A stretch of DNA of 64,000 bases from Glutamicibacter sp002979865 (GTDB taxonomy: Bacteria; Actinomycetota; Actinomycetes; Actinomycetales; Micrococcaceae): the NCBI RefSeq assembly GCF_050030965.1, contig NZ_CP188297.1:1736001-1800000 (forward strand), in the 5' to 3' direction. Shown piece by piece: positions 50,260-59,221 of this stretch. The notes beneath the pieces were generated by a model. That model worked only from the letters and a program-made list of their open reading frames with translations. It was not told the origin of the DNA and searched no databases. Made by a program: the position numbers and the translations under genes. Position 1 is the stretch's first letter. Each line of letters opens with the position of its first letter.

Positions 50260-51783
50260 CTAGTGGGTTGGTGCCACGGCGATCGGCTCGCCATCGATGT
50301 CTGCCAGATCGTGCTGGCGCTTGGCCAAGGCCAAGTAGGCCAGGGCACCGGCGCCCGAACCCAGGAACCAGGCAAACGGGCCGACCACGTGCAAGGCGGG
50401 GACGAAGGCCAGCACCAGTGCGATCACCGAGCTGATCACCAGTGCCCCGACGGCCCGGTAGTTCACGCCGCGGGTGAAGTAGTAGGTGCCTTCGGCATCC
50501 GAGCGGTACAAGTCCATGACGTTGATCCGGGCTTTGCGGATCAGCCAGTAGTCGGCCATGATGATGCCGAACAGCGGGCCAAGCAGCGCGCCCAGGCCGC
50601 CCAGGAAGTAGTTGATGATCTCGGGGGAGTTGTACAAGTTCCAGGGCAGGATGACCAGGCCGATGACTCCGGAGATCAGTGCGGCGGTGCGGAAGTTCAG
50701 CTTCTTCGGGAGCAGGTTGGTCAATGCGTAGGTCGGTGCCACGAAATTGGCCATCAGGTTCACCGCGATGGTCAGCACCAGCAGGGCGGCGGAGGCCAGC
50801 AATAGCAGCAAGGTGTTCGGGATCGCGCCCACAATATCCGACGGCGAGGTGATGACCTGGCCGTTGATGGAGAACTGCGTACCGGTCAGGACCACCACGA
50901 TGGCGCCGAAGAACATCATGTTCAGCGGGATGCCGAAGAAGTTGCCCTTCACGATCGCCTTCTTGGAGGATGCGCCACGGGTGAAGTCGCAGAAGTTCAG
51001 GACGAAGGTGCCGTAGATCGAGACCCACAGGGCGGCTGCGCCGAACATCGCGGTCCACATCTCGATGCCGGTCTTCGATTCGCCGGTGCTCATCGAGACG
51101 TTGAAACCCGATTCGAAGAGCATCCAGATGGCCAGGCCCAGGAAGGTGGCCAGGATGACCGGGCCAGCGAAGGCCTCGTACTTGCGGATCATCTCCATGC
51201 CGTAGCTGACGATGACCAGCTGCACCGCCCAGAGGGCGACGAAGCAGATCCAGCCCAGGGCGTTCAGTCCCAGGAAGCTGGTCTGCTCCAGGGCTGCGGA
51301 CCCCGGGGCCACGGCAATCACCATGACGGCGAGGACCTGGGCGGCGAGGTAGGTCTGGATGCCGAACCAGGCAATGGCCACGGCCCCGCGCAGCAGCGCG
51401 GGAATCTGGGCGCCGTTGATGCCGAAGGCGATGCGGCTCATCACCGGGAAAGGGACACCGGTTTTCTCGCCCATGAACCCCGAGAAGTTCAGCAGCGCGA
51501 AGAGCAGGACCGCTCCAATGCCCAGCGCGCCGAGGATCTGCCAGCCGCTCATGCCCAGCGCGAAGAGCCCGATGGCGAAGGTGTAGTTGCCCAGCGAGTG
51601 CACGTCGTTGGCCCACAGGGTGAAGATGCTGTAAGAGCTCCAGGTGCGCCCGGAGCGGGTGGTTGGTGCCAGGTCCTGGTTGTAGAGCGACGCGCTCAAC
51701 TCGAAGGGATTGGCCCGGTCGATAGCGGGCCGGTTTTCCTGCGGTGCGGCCTCGGGCACCATTTCAGGGGTCTTTTGCGACAT
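50260..51783 (-). CDS. NCS1 family nucleobase/allantoin:cation symporter
   Basis: A 507-residue, 12-helix carrier of the NCS1 family. Features are RTWSSYSIFTLWANDVHSLGNYTFAIGLF in helix 1-2, IAFGINGAQIPALLRGAVAIAWFGIQTYLAAQ in helix 3 and SIYGTFVLNFCDFTRGASSKKA in helix 6. Family members import allantoin, uracil, hydantoin or cytosine. Position between a racemase-fold enzyme and the allantoinase/glyoxylate genes makes allantoin or a hydantoin likely. AAGG lies nine bases ahead of ATG 51783. Confidence 0.9.
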   Translation of the reverse strand: MSQKTPEMVPEAAPQENRPAIDRANPFELSASLYNQDLAPTTRSGRTWSSYSIFTLWANDVHSLGNYTFAIGLFALGMSGWQILGALGIGAVLLFALLNFSGFMGEKTGVPFPVMSRIAFGINGAQIPALLRGAVAIAWFGIQTYLAAQVLAVMVIAVAPGSAALEQTSFLGLNALGWICFVALWAVQLVIVSYGMEMIRKYEAFAGPVILATFLGLAIWMLFESGFNVSMSTGESKTGIEMWTAMFGAAALWVSIYGTFVLNFCDFTRGASSKKAIVKGNFFGIPLNMMFFGAIVVVLTGTQFSINGQVITSPSDIVGAIPNTLLLLLASAALLVLTIAVNLMANFVAPTYALTNLLPKKLNFRTAALISGVIGLVILPWNLYNSPEIINYFLGGLGALLGPLFGIIMADYWLIRKARINVMDLYRSDAEGTYYFTRGVNYRAVGALVISSVIALVLAFVPALHVVGPFAWFLGSGAGALAYLALAKRQHDLADIDGEPIAVAPTH

Positions 51784-51933
51784 GATGGACATCCTTGTCA
51801 AAGGGTCATGCATCCGGGCAGGCGCATTCGGGCGCACTGCGGCAGGGGAAGATGACAGATCTGGGGAAGCGGAGCGTTCAGGGGAACGGCCCGTGCCTGC
51901 CTGCGGGGACGCAGGACAGGTAGGCGGGCCCGC

Positions 51934-52059
51934 TTACGGGTAGATCGGCTGTCCGAAATTAACGTAGAACTCGGCCGGCGAGCCGAGAAGCGGCATGGCC
52001 GGGCGCGGCGCAACGGCAAGCCGCTGTGCGCTGTGCGTGATGCACGGTGGAAAAAGCAT
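51934..52059 (-). CDS. Small leader-type ORF upstream of the NCS1 operon
   Basis: A 41-codon frame with a good ribosome site (CAGGAG, six bases before the ATG) in the 640-base region between the divergent NCS1 and Hyi genes. The peptide starts MLFPPCITHSAQRL and ends PAEFYVNFGQPIYP. It lies 150 bases upstream of the NCS1 start on the same strand, so it could be a regulatory leader peptide or simply a small protein. No known leader family matches. Confidence 0.35.
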   Translation of the reverse strand: MLFPPCITHSAQRLAVAPRPAMPLLGSPAEFYVNFGQPIYP

Positions 52060-52118
52060 GGCTGCTCCTGAGCTAGGAAGTCACTCCGAGATATGTGCCA
52101 GGTGAGTAACCACCACTG

Positions 52119-52137
52119 TATGCACTGGATCACATTC
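52119..52137 (-). promoter_or_regulatory. Motif TATGCRCTGGATCACATTC, copy 2
   Basis: Same motif as at 23878-23896 with one difference, here 60 bases upstream of the small leader ORF of the NCS1 operon. A shared regulator is possible. Confidence 0.4.
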
Positions 52138-52360
52138 CCGCAATAGAAAATGATAATTTCACCAGATGGTATTTTGGCCGGATTCCGGAGCCTTTTATTC
52201 CATTCTCGGAATCCGCTGATGAGCCTGCTTTTATCAGGATCGCACCGGGCGCCATTCCTGTCCTGATGCCACTGCAGCGCCCTTCTGTGCGACTCTGCGC
52301 GCATCGGCACTTCGTCCCGAAACCTTCTTGACAGTGATTGGCGTCTCGTCCTAGAGTTTT

Positions 52361-52393
52361 CATAAAGCAAAAGCTAACTTCCATAAAGCGGAA
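52361..52393 (+). promoter_or_regulatory. Two direct repeats CATAAAGCNNAA, 21 bases apart
   Basis: Copies at 52361-52372 and 52382-52393 are spaced exactly two helical turns apart, ahead of the hydroxypyruvate isomerase gene. The second copy lies in the pseudo-palindrome TTCCATAAAGCGGAA, the kind of site used by IclR-family regulators of allantoin and glyoxylate genes. Confidence 0.5.
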
Positions 52394-52424
52394 TCTTTGG
52401 AAGGTGTTCTTGAAGGGAAATCCA

Positions 52425-53228
52425 GTGTCCTACACTCTGAACTGCTCGATCCTCCTCACCGAGTTGCCGCTGCTGCAGCGCGCGGATGCCGCCAAGCAGG
52501 CGGGTTTCGACAGCGTCGAATTCTGGTGGCCATTTGGCGAAGCCGCCCCCTCCGGCAAGCAGGTCGACGAATTTCTCGCCTCGCTGGCCAACGCCGGCGT
52601 CCAGCTGGACGGACTGAACTTCTTCGCCGGAGACATGCCGGCAGGCGACCGCGGACTGGTTTCATGGCTGGGGCGCGAGTCCGAATTCAAGGACAATGTC
52701 GACGCGGTAGTGGCGATCGCCGAAGCTACCGGCTGCAAGGCCTTCAACGCCCTGTACGGCAACCGCATCGAAGGCGCCGACCCGGCGGCCCAGGATGCGC
52801 TGGCCTTGGAGAACCTGGTGGCCGCGGCCCAGGGTGTGGCCAAGGTCGGCGGCACCGTGCTGATCGAGCCGGTCTCCGGCACGGAAGCCTACCCGCTGAA
52901 AACTGCGGCCCAGGCGCTTGCGGTCATCGAGGCTGTCAAGGTCCAGGGCGAAGGGAACATCGCGCTGCTGGCCGACTTCTACCACCTGTCAGTCAACGGC
53001 GATGACGTCGCCGCCGTCATTGAAGCGCATGCCAAGGACTTCGGCCATATCCAGATCGCCGATGCGCCGGGCCGCGGAGCTCCGGGCACCGGGGACCTGC
53101 CGCTGCAGGACTGGATCAAGCGCTCGCGCGAGTTGGGCTACACCGGCAAGGTCGCCCTGGAGTACAAGCAGGAAGCGGCCACCGCCTTCGACTGGCTCCA
53201 GAGCGCCAGCAGCAGCGCCGCAGTCTAG
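52425..53228 (+). CDS. hyi: Hydroxypyruvate isomerase
   Basis: A 267-residue TIM-barrel isomerase. It opens YTLNCSILLTELPLLQRADAAKQAGFDSVEFWWPF, a close match in pattern to the Hyi family, and ends in the catalytic region EYKQEAATAFDWL. The GTG at 52425 follows GAAGGGA; the frame upstream is only an artefact. It interconverts hydroxypyruvate and tartronate semialdehyde, the product of glyoxylate carboligase. It is the first gene of the glyoxylate operon. Confidence 0.9.
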   Translation: MSYTLNCSILLTELPLLQRADAAKQAGFDSVEFWWPFGEAAPSGKQVDEFLASLANAGVQLDGLNFFAGDMPAGDRGLVSWLGRESEFKDNVDAVVAIAEATGCKAFNALYGNRIEGADPAAQDALALENLVAAAQGVAKVGGTVLIEPVSGTEAYPLKTAAQALAVIEAVKVQGEGNIALLADFYHLSVNGDDVAAVIEAHAKDFGHIQIADAPGRGAPGTGDLPLQDWIKRSRELGYTGKVALEYKQEAATAFDWLQSASSSAAV

Positions 53229-53265
53229 AGAACACCTTTTCGCACAAGAATTTTTGGAGAATCAC

Positions 53266-54165
53266 ATGTCGCAGAACATCGCCTTCATCGGACTGGGCAT
53301 CATGGGCCTGCCGATGGCCAAGAACCTGGTCAACGCCGGCTATCACGTCACCGGCTACAACCGCAGCGACAAGGCCGGCAATGAGCTGGCCGCCGCTGGC
53401 GGAACCAAGGCCGCCTCCATCGCGCAAGCCGTGGCCAATGCGGACGTGGTCATCACCATGGTCCCGGATTCCCCGGACGTCCAAGCCGTCACCCTCGGCG
53501 CAGAGGGCGTCTTCGCCAACGCGAAGGCCGGAGCGCTGTGGATCGACAACTCCTCGATCCGTCCCGACGTGGCCGTCGAGCTTGCGGCCGCGGCCCGCGA
53601 CGCCGGACTGCGCCCGCTCGATGCCCCGGTCTCCGGCGGCGAGGCCGGCGCCATCGAGGGCGTGCTGTCCATTATGGCCGGCGGCGAGCAAGCTGACTTC
53701 GAGGCGGCCAAGCCGGTGCTCGAAGCGGTGGGCAAGACCATCGTGCTGGTGGGTCCTTCGGGCTCCGGGCAGACCGTCAAGGCGGCCAACCAGCTGATCG
53801 TCGCGGCCAACATCCAGGCCCTGTCCGAAGCGGTGCTCTTCCTCGAAGCCTATGGCGTGGACACCGACGCGGCCATCAAGGTCCTCGGCGGCGGCCTGGC
53901 CGGCTCCAAGGTGCTTGACCAGAAGGCCCAGAAGATCCTGGACCGCGAATTCGCCCCGGGCTTCCGCCTGGCCCTGCACAACAAGGACATGGGCATCGTG
54001 ACCTCCGCGGCCCGCGAAGCCGGTGTCGTGCTGCCCCTGGGCGCACTGGTCGCCCAGCTGGTCACCTCCACCGTGGCTTCCGGCGACGGGGCGCTGGACC
54101 ATTCGGGCCTCTTCCGCGGGGTGCAGCGCCTGGCCGGCAAAATCGAGGCCCCGGTCCCGGCCTAG
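53266..54165 (+). CDS. glxR: 2-hydroxy-3-oxopropionate reductase (tartronate semialdehyde reductase)
   Basis: A 299-residue beta-hydroxyacid dehydrogenase with the NAD(P) motif GLGIMGLPMAKNL at the start, the substrate motif DAPVSGGEAGAIEG near residue 120 and the catalytic lysine in GSGQTVKAANQ. It reduces tartronate semialdehyde to glycerate. It follows the Hyi gene by 37 bases and precedes the carboligase gene, completing the glyoxylate-to-glycerate route. Confidence 0.92.
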   Translation: MSQNIAFIGLGIMGLPMAKNLVNAGYHVTGYNRSDKAGNELAAAGGTKAASIAQAVANADVVITMVPDSPDVQAVTLGAEGVFANAKAGALWIDNSSIRPDVAVELAAAARDAGLRPLDAPVSGGEAGAIEGVLSIMAGGEQADFEAAKPVLEAVGKTIVLVGPSGSGQTVKAANQLIVAANIQALSEAVLFLEAYGVDTDAAIKVLGGGLAGSKVLDQKAQKILDREFAPGFRLALHNKDMGIVTSAAREAGVVLPLGALVAQLVTSTVASGDGALDHSGLFRGVQRLAGKIEAPVPA

Positions 54166-54432
54166 CGTCGCCAAATCTTCCTACGGCGGGGACAACTAGG
54201 TAACCCGCTTCTTCAGCTAGCGGCCGCGCAATACCGGCTACGCTCCGGTGCCGCCGGACCCCTGGTACACGGCAGGGGCCCGACGCGCCGTATCCGCTGC
54301 GCAATGGGCTTTGTTCCAGTTCATCGCCGCTAGCTGGTGCTCAAGGGAGCGGAGTTGTGGTGACTCATGCACCTTGGCTTCCCGCCGTAGGTATCCTTCT
54401 TTTCTTCTTCTCGTTCCAAAGGACGTATTCCC

Positions 54433-56226
54433 ATGCCTAAGATGCGCGCAATCGACGCCGTCGTCCAGATCCTGGCCAAGGAGGGCGCCACCGAGGCGTT
54501 CGGCCTGCCAGGAGCCGCGATCAACCCGCTGTACTCGGCCATGAAGGCTCACGGCGGCATCCGCCACACCCTGCACCGCCACGTCGAGGGGGCCAGCCAC
54601 GCCGCCGACGGCTACTCGCGGGCCACTGGCAAGATCGGCCTGTGCCTGGGCACCTCCGGTCCTGCCGGCACCGACATGATCACCGGCTTGTACGCCGCGA
54701 TCGCCGACTCCATCCCGATGCTGTGCATCACCGGGCAGGCCCCGACCAATGTGCTGCACAAGGAGGACTTCCAGGCCGTGGACATCGAGTCCATCGCCAA
54801 GCCGGTGACCAAGTACGCCTCGACCGTGCTGGAGCCGGGACTGGTTCCGGGCACCTTCGCCAAGGCCTTCCAGATCATGCGCTCGGGCCGCCCGGGCCCG
54901 GCCCTGATCGACCTGCCGATCAACGTGCAGATGGCCGAGATCGACTTCGACATCGATGCCTATGAGCCGTTGCCGGTCCAGAAGCCGAAGGCCACGCGCG
55001 GCCAGGCCGAGAAGATCGTGGACCTGCTTCTCTCCGGAAGCAAGCCGATCATCATTGCCGGCGGCGGCGTGATCAACGCCAACGCCAGCGCGCAGCTGGT
55101 CGAACTCGCCGAGGAACTGGGCATCCCGGTCTCCCCGACCCTGATGGGCTGGGGCGCCATCCCGGATGACCACCGCCTGCAGTCGGGCATGGTCGGCATC
55201 CAGACGCACACCAAGTACGGCAACCAGACCTTCCTGGAATCGGATATGGTGCTGGGCCTGGGCAACCGCTGGGCCAACCGCCACACCGGGGATCTGGCCA
55301 CCTACCGCGCCGGACGCAAATTCATCCACGTGGATATCGAAGGCACGCAGATCGGCCGGGTGTTCTCCCCGGACCTGGGAATCACCTCGGATGCCGGGGC
55401 CGCCATCGAGGCCATCCTGGAAGTCGTGCGCGAGCGCAAGGCCGCCGGCACCCTGCCGGACTACTCGGCCTGGGCCAACGAGGCCACCGCCCGCAAGTCC
55501 ACCGGGCACCGCAAGACCAACTTCGAGAACGTGCCGATCAAGCCGCAGCGCGTCTACCAGGAAATGAACGCCGCCTTCGGCCAGGGCACTACCTACGTGT
55601 CCACCATCGGGCTCAGCCAGATCGCCGGTGCGCAGATGCTGCATGTCTACAAGCCGCGCAACTGGATCAACGCCGGACAGGCCGGCCCGCTGGGCTGGAC
55701 CGGACCGGCCGCCCTGGGCGTCGTGCGCGGCAAGCCGGGGGAAAAGGTCGTGGCCCTCTCCGGAGACTACGATTTCCAGTTCATGATCGAGGAGCTGGCC
55801 GTCGGCGCCCAGTTCAAGCTGCCGTACGTGCACGTGGTGGTCAACAACTCCTACCTCGGACTGATCCGCCAATCGCAGCGCGCCTTCGAGATGGATTACC
55901 ACGTGTCCCTGGGCTTCGATAACATCAACTCCCCGGAAACCAACGGCTACGGCGTGGACCATGTGAAGGTCGCCGAGGGCCTGGGCTGCAAGGCCGTGCG
56001 CGTCGAGGATCCGAGCCAGCTGGCTGCCGGATTCGCGCAGGCCAATGCGCTGGCCGAAGAGCACCAGGTGCCAGTTGTGGTGGAAGTGATCCTGGAAAAG
56101 GTCACCAACATCGCCATGGGCGCGCAGCTGGATGCCGTCAATGAATTCGAAGACCTGGCTTTGGACGCCGCCGATGCACCAACCGCGTTGGTGCCGATGG
56201 CAGCCTCGGCCACCGTGGGTGCGTGA
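54433..56226 (+). CDS. gcl: Glyoxylate carboligase (tartronate-semialdehyde synthase)
   Basis: A 597-residue thiamine-diphosphate enzyme of the usual length for Gcl. The otherwise universal catalytic glutamate of the ThDP family is replaced by Val51 (HRHVEGASHAADGY), the known hallmark of glyoxylate carboligase. The ThDP/Mg segment is GDYDFQFM followed by VNNSYLGLI. It joins two glyoxylate molecules into tartronate semialdehyde with loss of carbon dioxide. The gene lies 267 bases after GlxR; the gap holds no clear terminator. Glyoxylate comes from allantoin, so it works with the neighbouring allantoinase. Confidence 0.95.
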   Translation: MPKMRAIDAVVQILAKEGATEAFGLPGAAINPLYSAMKAHGGIRHTLHRHVEGASHAADGYSRATGKIGLCLGTSGPAGTDMITGLYAAIADSIPMLCITGQAPTNVLHKEDFQAVDIESIAKPVTKYASTVLEPGLVPGTFAKAFQIMRSGRPGPALIDLPINVQMAEIDFDIDAYEPLPVQKPKATRGQAEKIVDLLLSGSKPIIIAGGGVINANASAQLVELAEELGIPVSPTLMGWGAIPDDHRLQSGMVGIQTHTKYGNQTFLESDMVLGLGNRWANRHTGDLATYRAGRKFIHVDIEGTQIGRVFSPDLGITSDAGAAIEAILEVVRERKAAGTLPDYSAWANEATARKSTGHRKTNFENVPIKPQRVYQEMNAAFGQGTTYVSTIGLSQIAGAQMLHVYKPRNWINAGQAGPLGWTGPAALGVVRGKPGEKVVALSGDYDFQFMIEELAVGAQFKLPYVHVVVNNSYLGLIRQSQRAFEMDYHVSLGFDNINSPETNGYGVDHVKVAEGLGCKAVRVEDPSQLAAGFAQANALAEEHQVPVVVEVILEKVTNIAMGAQLDAVNEFEDLALDAADAPTALVPMAASATVGA

Positions 56227-56377
56227 AAGGGCAGTCGTCGCTGACCTGCAACCCGCAAAGTTTGGCGCGGGGCACCGGTTCACCAATACGGGTGTGCCCC
56301 GCGCCACAACAACCTAGACTTGGCATAGAGCTGCCGAGCCCCAAGAGCACCTAGCAATTAACGAGTAGGAACACCTC

Positions 56378-57760
56378 ATGAGCATCAACGAAGCTGTTGG
56401 CCGCACATCGTCCCCGACCGCCACCGGAACCACCTATGACCTGGTGCTGCGTGGCCAGCAAGTGCTGACCGCGCAGGGCATTGGCCCGCGCGAAATCGGC
56501 GTGCGCGACGGAAAGATCGTCGCCGTGCAGGAATTGGGTGCCGGACTGGCCGCAGAGCGCGTCATCGAGGTGGCCTCCGACGAGGTCCTGCTGCCCGGAC
56601 TCGTTGATACCCATGTGCACGTGAACGAGCCAGGACGCACCGAATGGGAAGGGTTCGAGTCGGCGACCAAGGCCGCCGCTGCCGGCGGGGTGACCACCAT
56701 CGTGGACATGCCGCTGAACTCCATCCCGCCCACGGTGAACCTCGAAGCGCTGGAAATCAAGCGCGCGGCCGCTTCCAAGAACGCCTATGTCAACGTCGGC
56801 TTCTGGGGCGGTGCCATCCCGGGCAACAAGAAGGATCTGCGCGAGCTGCACGAAGCCGGAGTCTTCGGCTTCAAATGCTTCCTGCTGCATTCTGGAGTTG
56901 ACGAGTTCCCGTCCCTGAGTGTTGGCGAGATGGAAGAGGACATGGCCGAATTGGCCTCCTTCGACTCGCTGATGATCGTGCACGCCGAGGACTCCGATAT
57001 TATCGGCAACTCCCCGCAGCCGGTGGGCGGCAAGTACGCCGGCTTCCTGGACTCGCGCCCGCGCGATGCCGAGAACACCGCCATCGCGCAGGTGATCGAA
57101 CGCGCCCGCACCACCGGAGTGCGCGCCCACGTGCTGCACCTGTCCAGCTCGGATGCGCTCCAGATGATCCGCGAAGCGAAGGCCGAGGGCGTGTTGCTCA
57201 CCGTGGAAACCTGCCCGCACTACCTGACCTTGCTGGCCGAGGAAATCCCCGACGGCGCCACCGCCTTCAAATGCTGCCCGCCGATCCGCGAGAACGACAA
57301 CCGCGAGCTGCTGTGGCGGGGCCTGGAGGAAGGCGTCATCGACTGCATCGTTTCGGATCATTCCCCATCGACCATCGATCTGAAGGATGTGGAGAACGGC
57401 GACTTCGGCGTGGCCTGGGGCGGGGTGGCCTCGCTGCAGCTGGGCCTGCCCCTGATCTGGAGCGAGGCGAAGAAGCGCGGACTGAAGCTGGAACAGGTTG
57501 TGCAGTGGATGGGCGTGAATCCCTCGAAGCTTGCCGGACTGGGCGCCAAGGGCAGCATCGAGGTAGGCAAGGACGCGGACTTCGCGGTCTTCGCTCCGGA
57601 GGACACCTTCGAGGTGGATGTCCAGAAGCTGCACCACAAGAACCCGATTTCCCCGTACCAGGGCAAGACCCTGAACGGCGTAGTCCGCCGGTCCATCATT
57701 GCCGGGACCGACGTGGACTTCCAGAATCCAACGGGTCAGCTGATCCGCCGCGAGAGCTAG
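56378..57760 (+). CDS. allB: Allantoinase
   Basis: A 460-residue amidohydrolase. His79 and His81 (DTHVHVNEPGRTEWEGF) bind metal, and Lys166 in FKCFLLHSG is the carboxylated bridging lysine. CLP/HVNEP-type spacing and the C-terminal KNPISPYQGKTLNG are typical of AllB. It opens the hydantoin ring of allantoin to give allantoate. It stands 151 bases after gcl. No allantoate amidohydrolase or ureidoglycolate enzyme is found in this window, so the pathway must continue elsewhere. Confidence 0.93.
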   Translation: MSINEAVGRTSSPTATGTTYDLVLRGQQVLTAQGIGPREIGVRDGKIVAVQELGAGLAAERVIEVASDEVLLPGLVDTHVHVNEPGRTEWEGFESATKAAAAGGVTTIVDMPLNSIPPTVNLEALEIKRAAASKNAYVNVGFWGGAIPGNKKDLRELHEAGVFGFKCFLLHSGVDEFPSLSVGEMEEDMAELASFDSLMIVHAEDSDIIGNSPQPVGGKYAGFLDSRPRDAENTAIAQVIERARTTGVRAHVLHLSSSDALQMIREAKAEGVLLTVETCPHYLTLLAEEIPDGATAFKCCPPIRENDNRELLWRGLEEGVIDCIVSDHSPSTIDLKDVENGDFGVAWGGVASLQLGLPLIWSEAKKRGLKLEQVVQWMGVNPSKLAGLGAKGSIEVGKDADFAVFAPEDTFEVDVQKLHHKNPISPYQGKTLNGVVRRSIIAGTDVDFQNPTGQLIRRES

Positions 57761-57773
57761 GAACCGGTACCTC

Positions 57774-57806
57774 GCAGAGCCCCTGTCCGCAGGACGGGGG
57801 CTCTGC
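57774..57806 (+). terminator. Hairpin after allantoinase gene
   Basis: GCAGAGCCCCTGTCC pairs with GGACGGGGGCTCTGC with one wobble, around a short loop. No clear T-run. Confidence 0.6.
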
Positions 57807-58009
57807 CGCGCCGTGGGCAATGATAGCCCCGGCGTGCTTTGGCTACCGCAGATTCGCAGCGTATTCACCGGTGGTACGCAGGCTATTTCCCTGGCGCATA
57901 ACAAACAGGTATCGATTGGATGTGGCGTTAAAGGATTGGGCTGCCCAGCTCATAGACTGTCAGCACTATGGGGATAGAGCAGCCGTCACTCTGAATACAG
58001 GAAATGGGT

Positions 58010-58327
58010 ATGAACGCGATTACTGCTGCTTCGATTATGAGCAAAGAAGTCGACGATCTGGCGTTGGGCGAAGTGGTCCAGGTGTCGCTGGTCTTCGGCG
58101 CAATCCTCATGGCTGTGCTCCTTGCCTTCGGGCTCAAGACCTATGCCCATTGGCGCCGGCATGCCAACGGTTCTCCAGCTGATCAGCGTCCGGCCGAGCG
58201 TGATGAGGCTCCGAGTCCAGCAAGCGGTACCCGTCAACTCCCAGCACCGCGGATTGAAGTGCTTTCGGCGCTCGGGGACCTGCGCCGGACCGGGGCCTTG
58301 AACCGCGGTTTAGAGGACAGCAGATGA
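58010..58327 (+). CDS. Hypothetical single-helix membrane protein
   Basis: A 105-residue protein with one hydrophobic helix (VSLVFGAILMAVLLAFGLKT, after an acidic start) and a polar, proline-rich tail ending in LSALGDLRRTGALNRGLEDSR. CAGGAA lies eight bases ahead of the ATG. No family recognised. Its stop (58325-58327) is just ahead of a wall-protein remnant in another frame, so transcripts could run through both. Confidence 0.5.
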   Translation: MNAITAASIMSKEVDDLALGEVVQVSLVFGAILMAVLLAFGLKTYAHWRRHANGSPADQRPAERDEAPSPASGTRQLPAPRIEVLSALGDLRRTGALNRGLEDSR

Positions 58328-58332
58328 GGTAG

Positions 58333-58605
58333 CCTTCGGAACCGACTGTTGACCCGACTGAGCCAGTTGACCTGACTGAGCCGACTGTGGATCCTACGGA
58401 ACTTACTGAATCCGATGAAGCCGAGGAAGATCTCGTTCAGAGGGCAGCTCCGGCTGAAGGCTCAGCCGAAGCTCCGCCGCCATCTGAAAAGGATGACAAG
58501 CTTGCGGACACAGGTTTCACTGCGATGTACGTGTTGATCGCTGGACTCCTTTTGGCAGCTGCTGGTGTGCTGATTTCTCGGCGCAGCAACCGCCGACATG
58601 GCTAA
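58333..58605 (+). pseudogene. C-terminal remnant of an LAXTG (class E) cell-wall protein
   Basis: From a TAG at 58330 onward one frame encodes a proline/threonine/glutamate-rich stretch with the repeated unit EPTVDPTE, then a polar spacer and KLADTGFTAMYVLIAGLLL with a basic tail (SRRSNRRHG). LADTG plus helix plus basic end is a class E sorting signal for a housekeeping sortase. There is no signal peptide and no good start (a GTG at 58387 lacks a ribosome site). It is the tail of a surface protein whose N-terminus has been lost. Confidence 0.65.
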
Positions 58606-58704
58606 AGCCTAGGATTCGAATGAGGCTGTGAACTGTTCGCGGAGCAGGCTCTTGCGATCGTCGTAGGACCGATCGTCTAGGCTCTTGCAGATAGTTCGCG
58701 CATA

Positions 58705-58740
58705 CGCCCGACTGGAATTAATTTTCCGGTCGGGCGTTTT
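58705..58740 (+). terminator. Rho-independent terminator
   Basis: CGCCCGAC (58705-58712) pairs with GTCGGGCG (58729-58736), extended inside the loop by TGG/CCG, then TTTT. Confidence 0.85.
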
Positions 58741-59221
58741 GCGTATCTGGACGATGTGCAAAAAACGGGCAGCTGTTTCAGACCGTCCTGAGCTTGACTC
58801 AACCGGCCGGATTATTTGGTGCGTTGCTGATGGCCTCTCCGCCCGGTGTTCTCATCTGAACTTCGCCGGTCTGGTTCCCTCCGCACTGTGAACCTGCAGC
58901 GATGAGTCACCAGAATCTAGGACCTCGGTTGAAACCATTAGTGAGCTAACAGTTGTAGCTCTCACTGCCATCGGTATTGCTTGCTCGCCGACACGCAGTT
59001 TCGGATTTCCTGCGAAAGTGCCGTCACGAAGTGAACCCAGGCGCCCTCTAACTCTATGGATCCATCGAATGGACACTCGTTGATGGCATGAAAGCATGCG
59101 CTTTAGGAATCTCCCAGCAATCCGGGCGCAGCATGGGGATGCGGCTTTCTTCGCTATCAGGAGGACCAGAGCCAAGAACGCAAAGGATCCGCTTCTGAAC
59201 GCTCCATAGAAAGAGAACGTC
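58741..59221. other. Gene-free stretch before the glycan operon
   Basis: No open frame here shows a ribosome site or protein pattern. It is the likely promoter region of the operon starting at 59222. Base composition is lower in GC than in the allantoin region. Confidence 0.4.

Noticed and set aside
49505..51616. A single long frame through the NCS1 gene into the racemase gene
   Set aside because: Only the last 248 codons encode the racemase; the rest is the wrong frame of the permease gene. The racemase starts at the ATG at 50251, eight bases after the permease stop.
54238..56307. 689-codon frame opposite the glyoxylate carboligase gene
   Set aside because: Mirror of a well-defined gene, rich in Gly/His/Val repeats with no family pattern.
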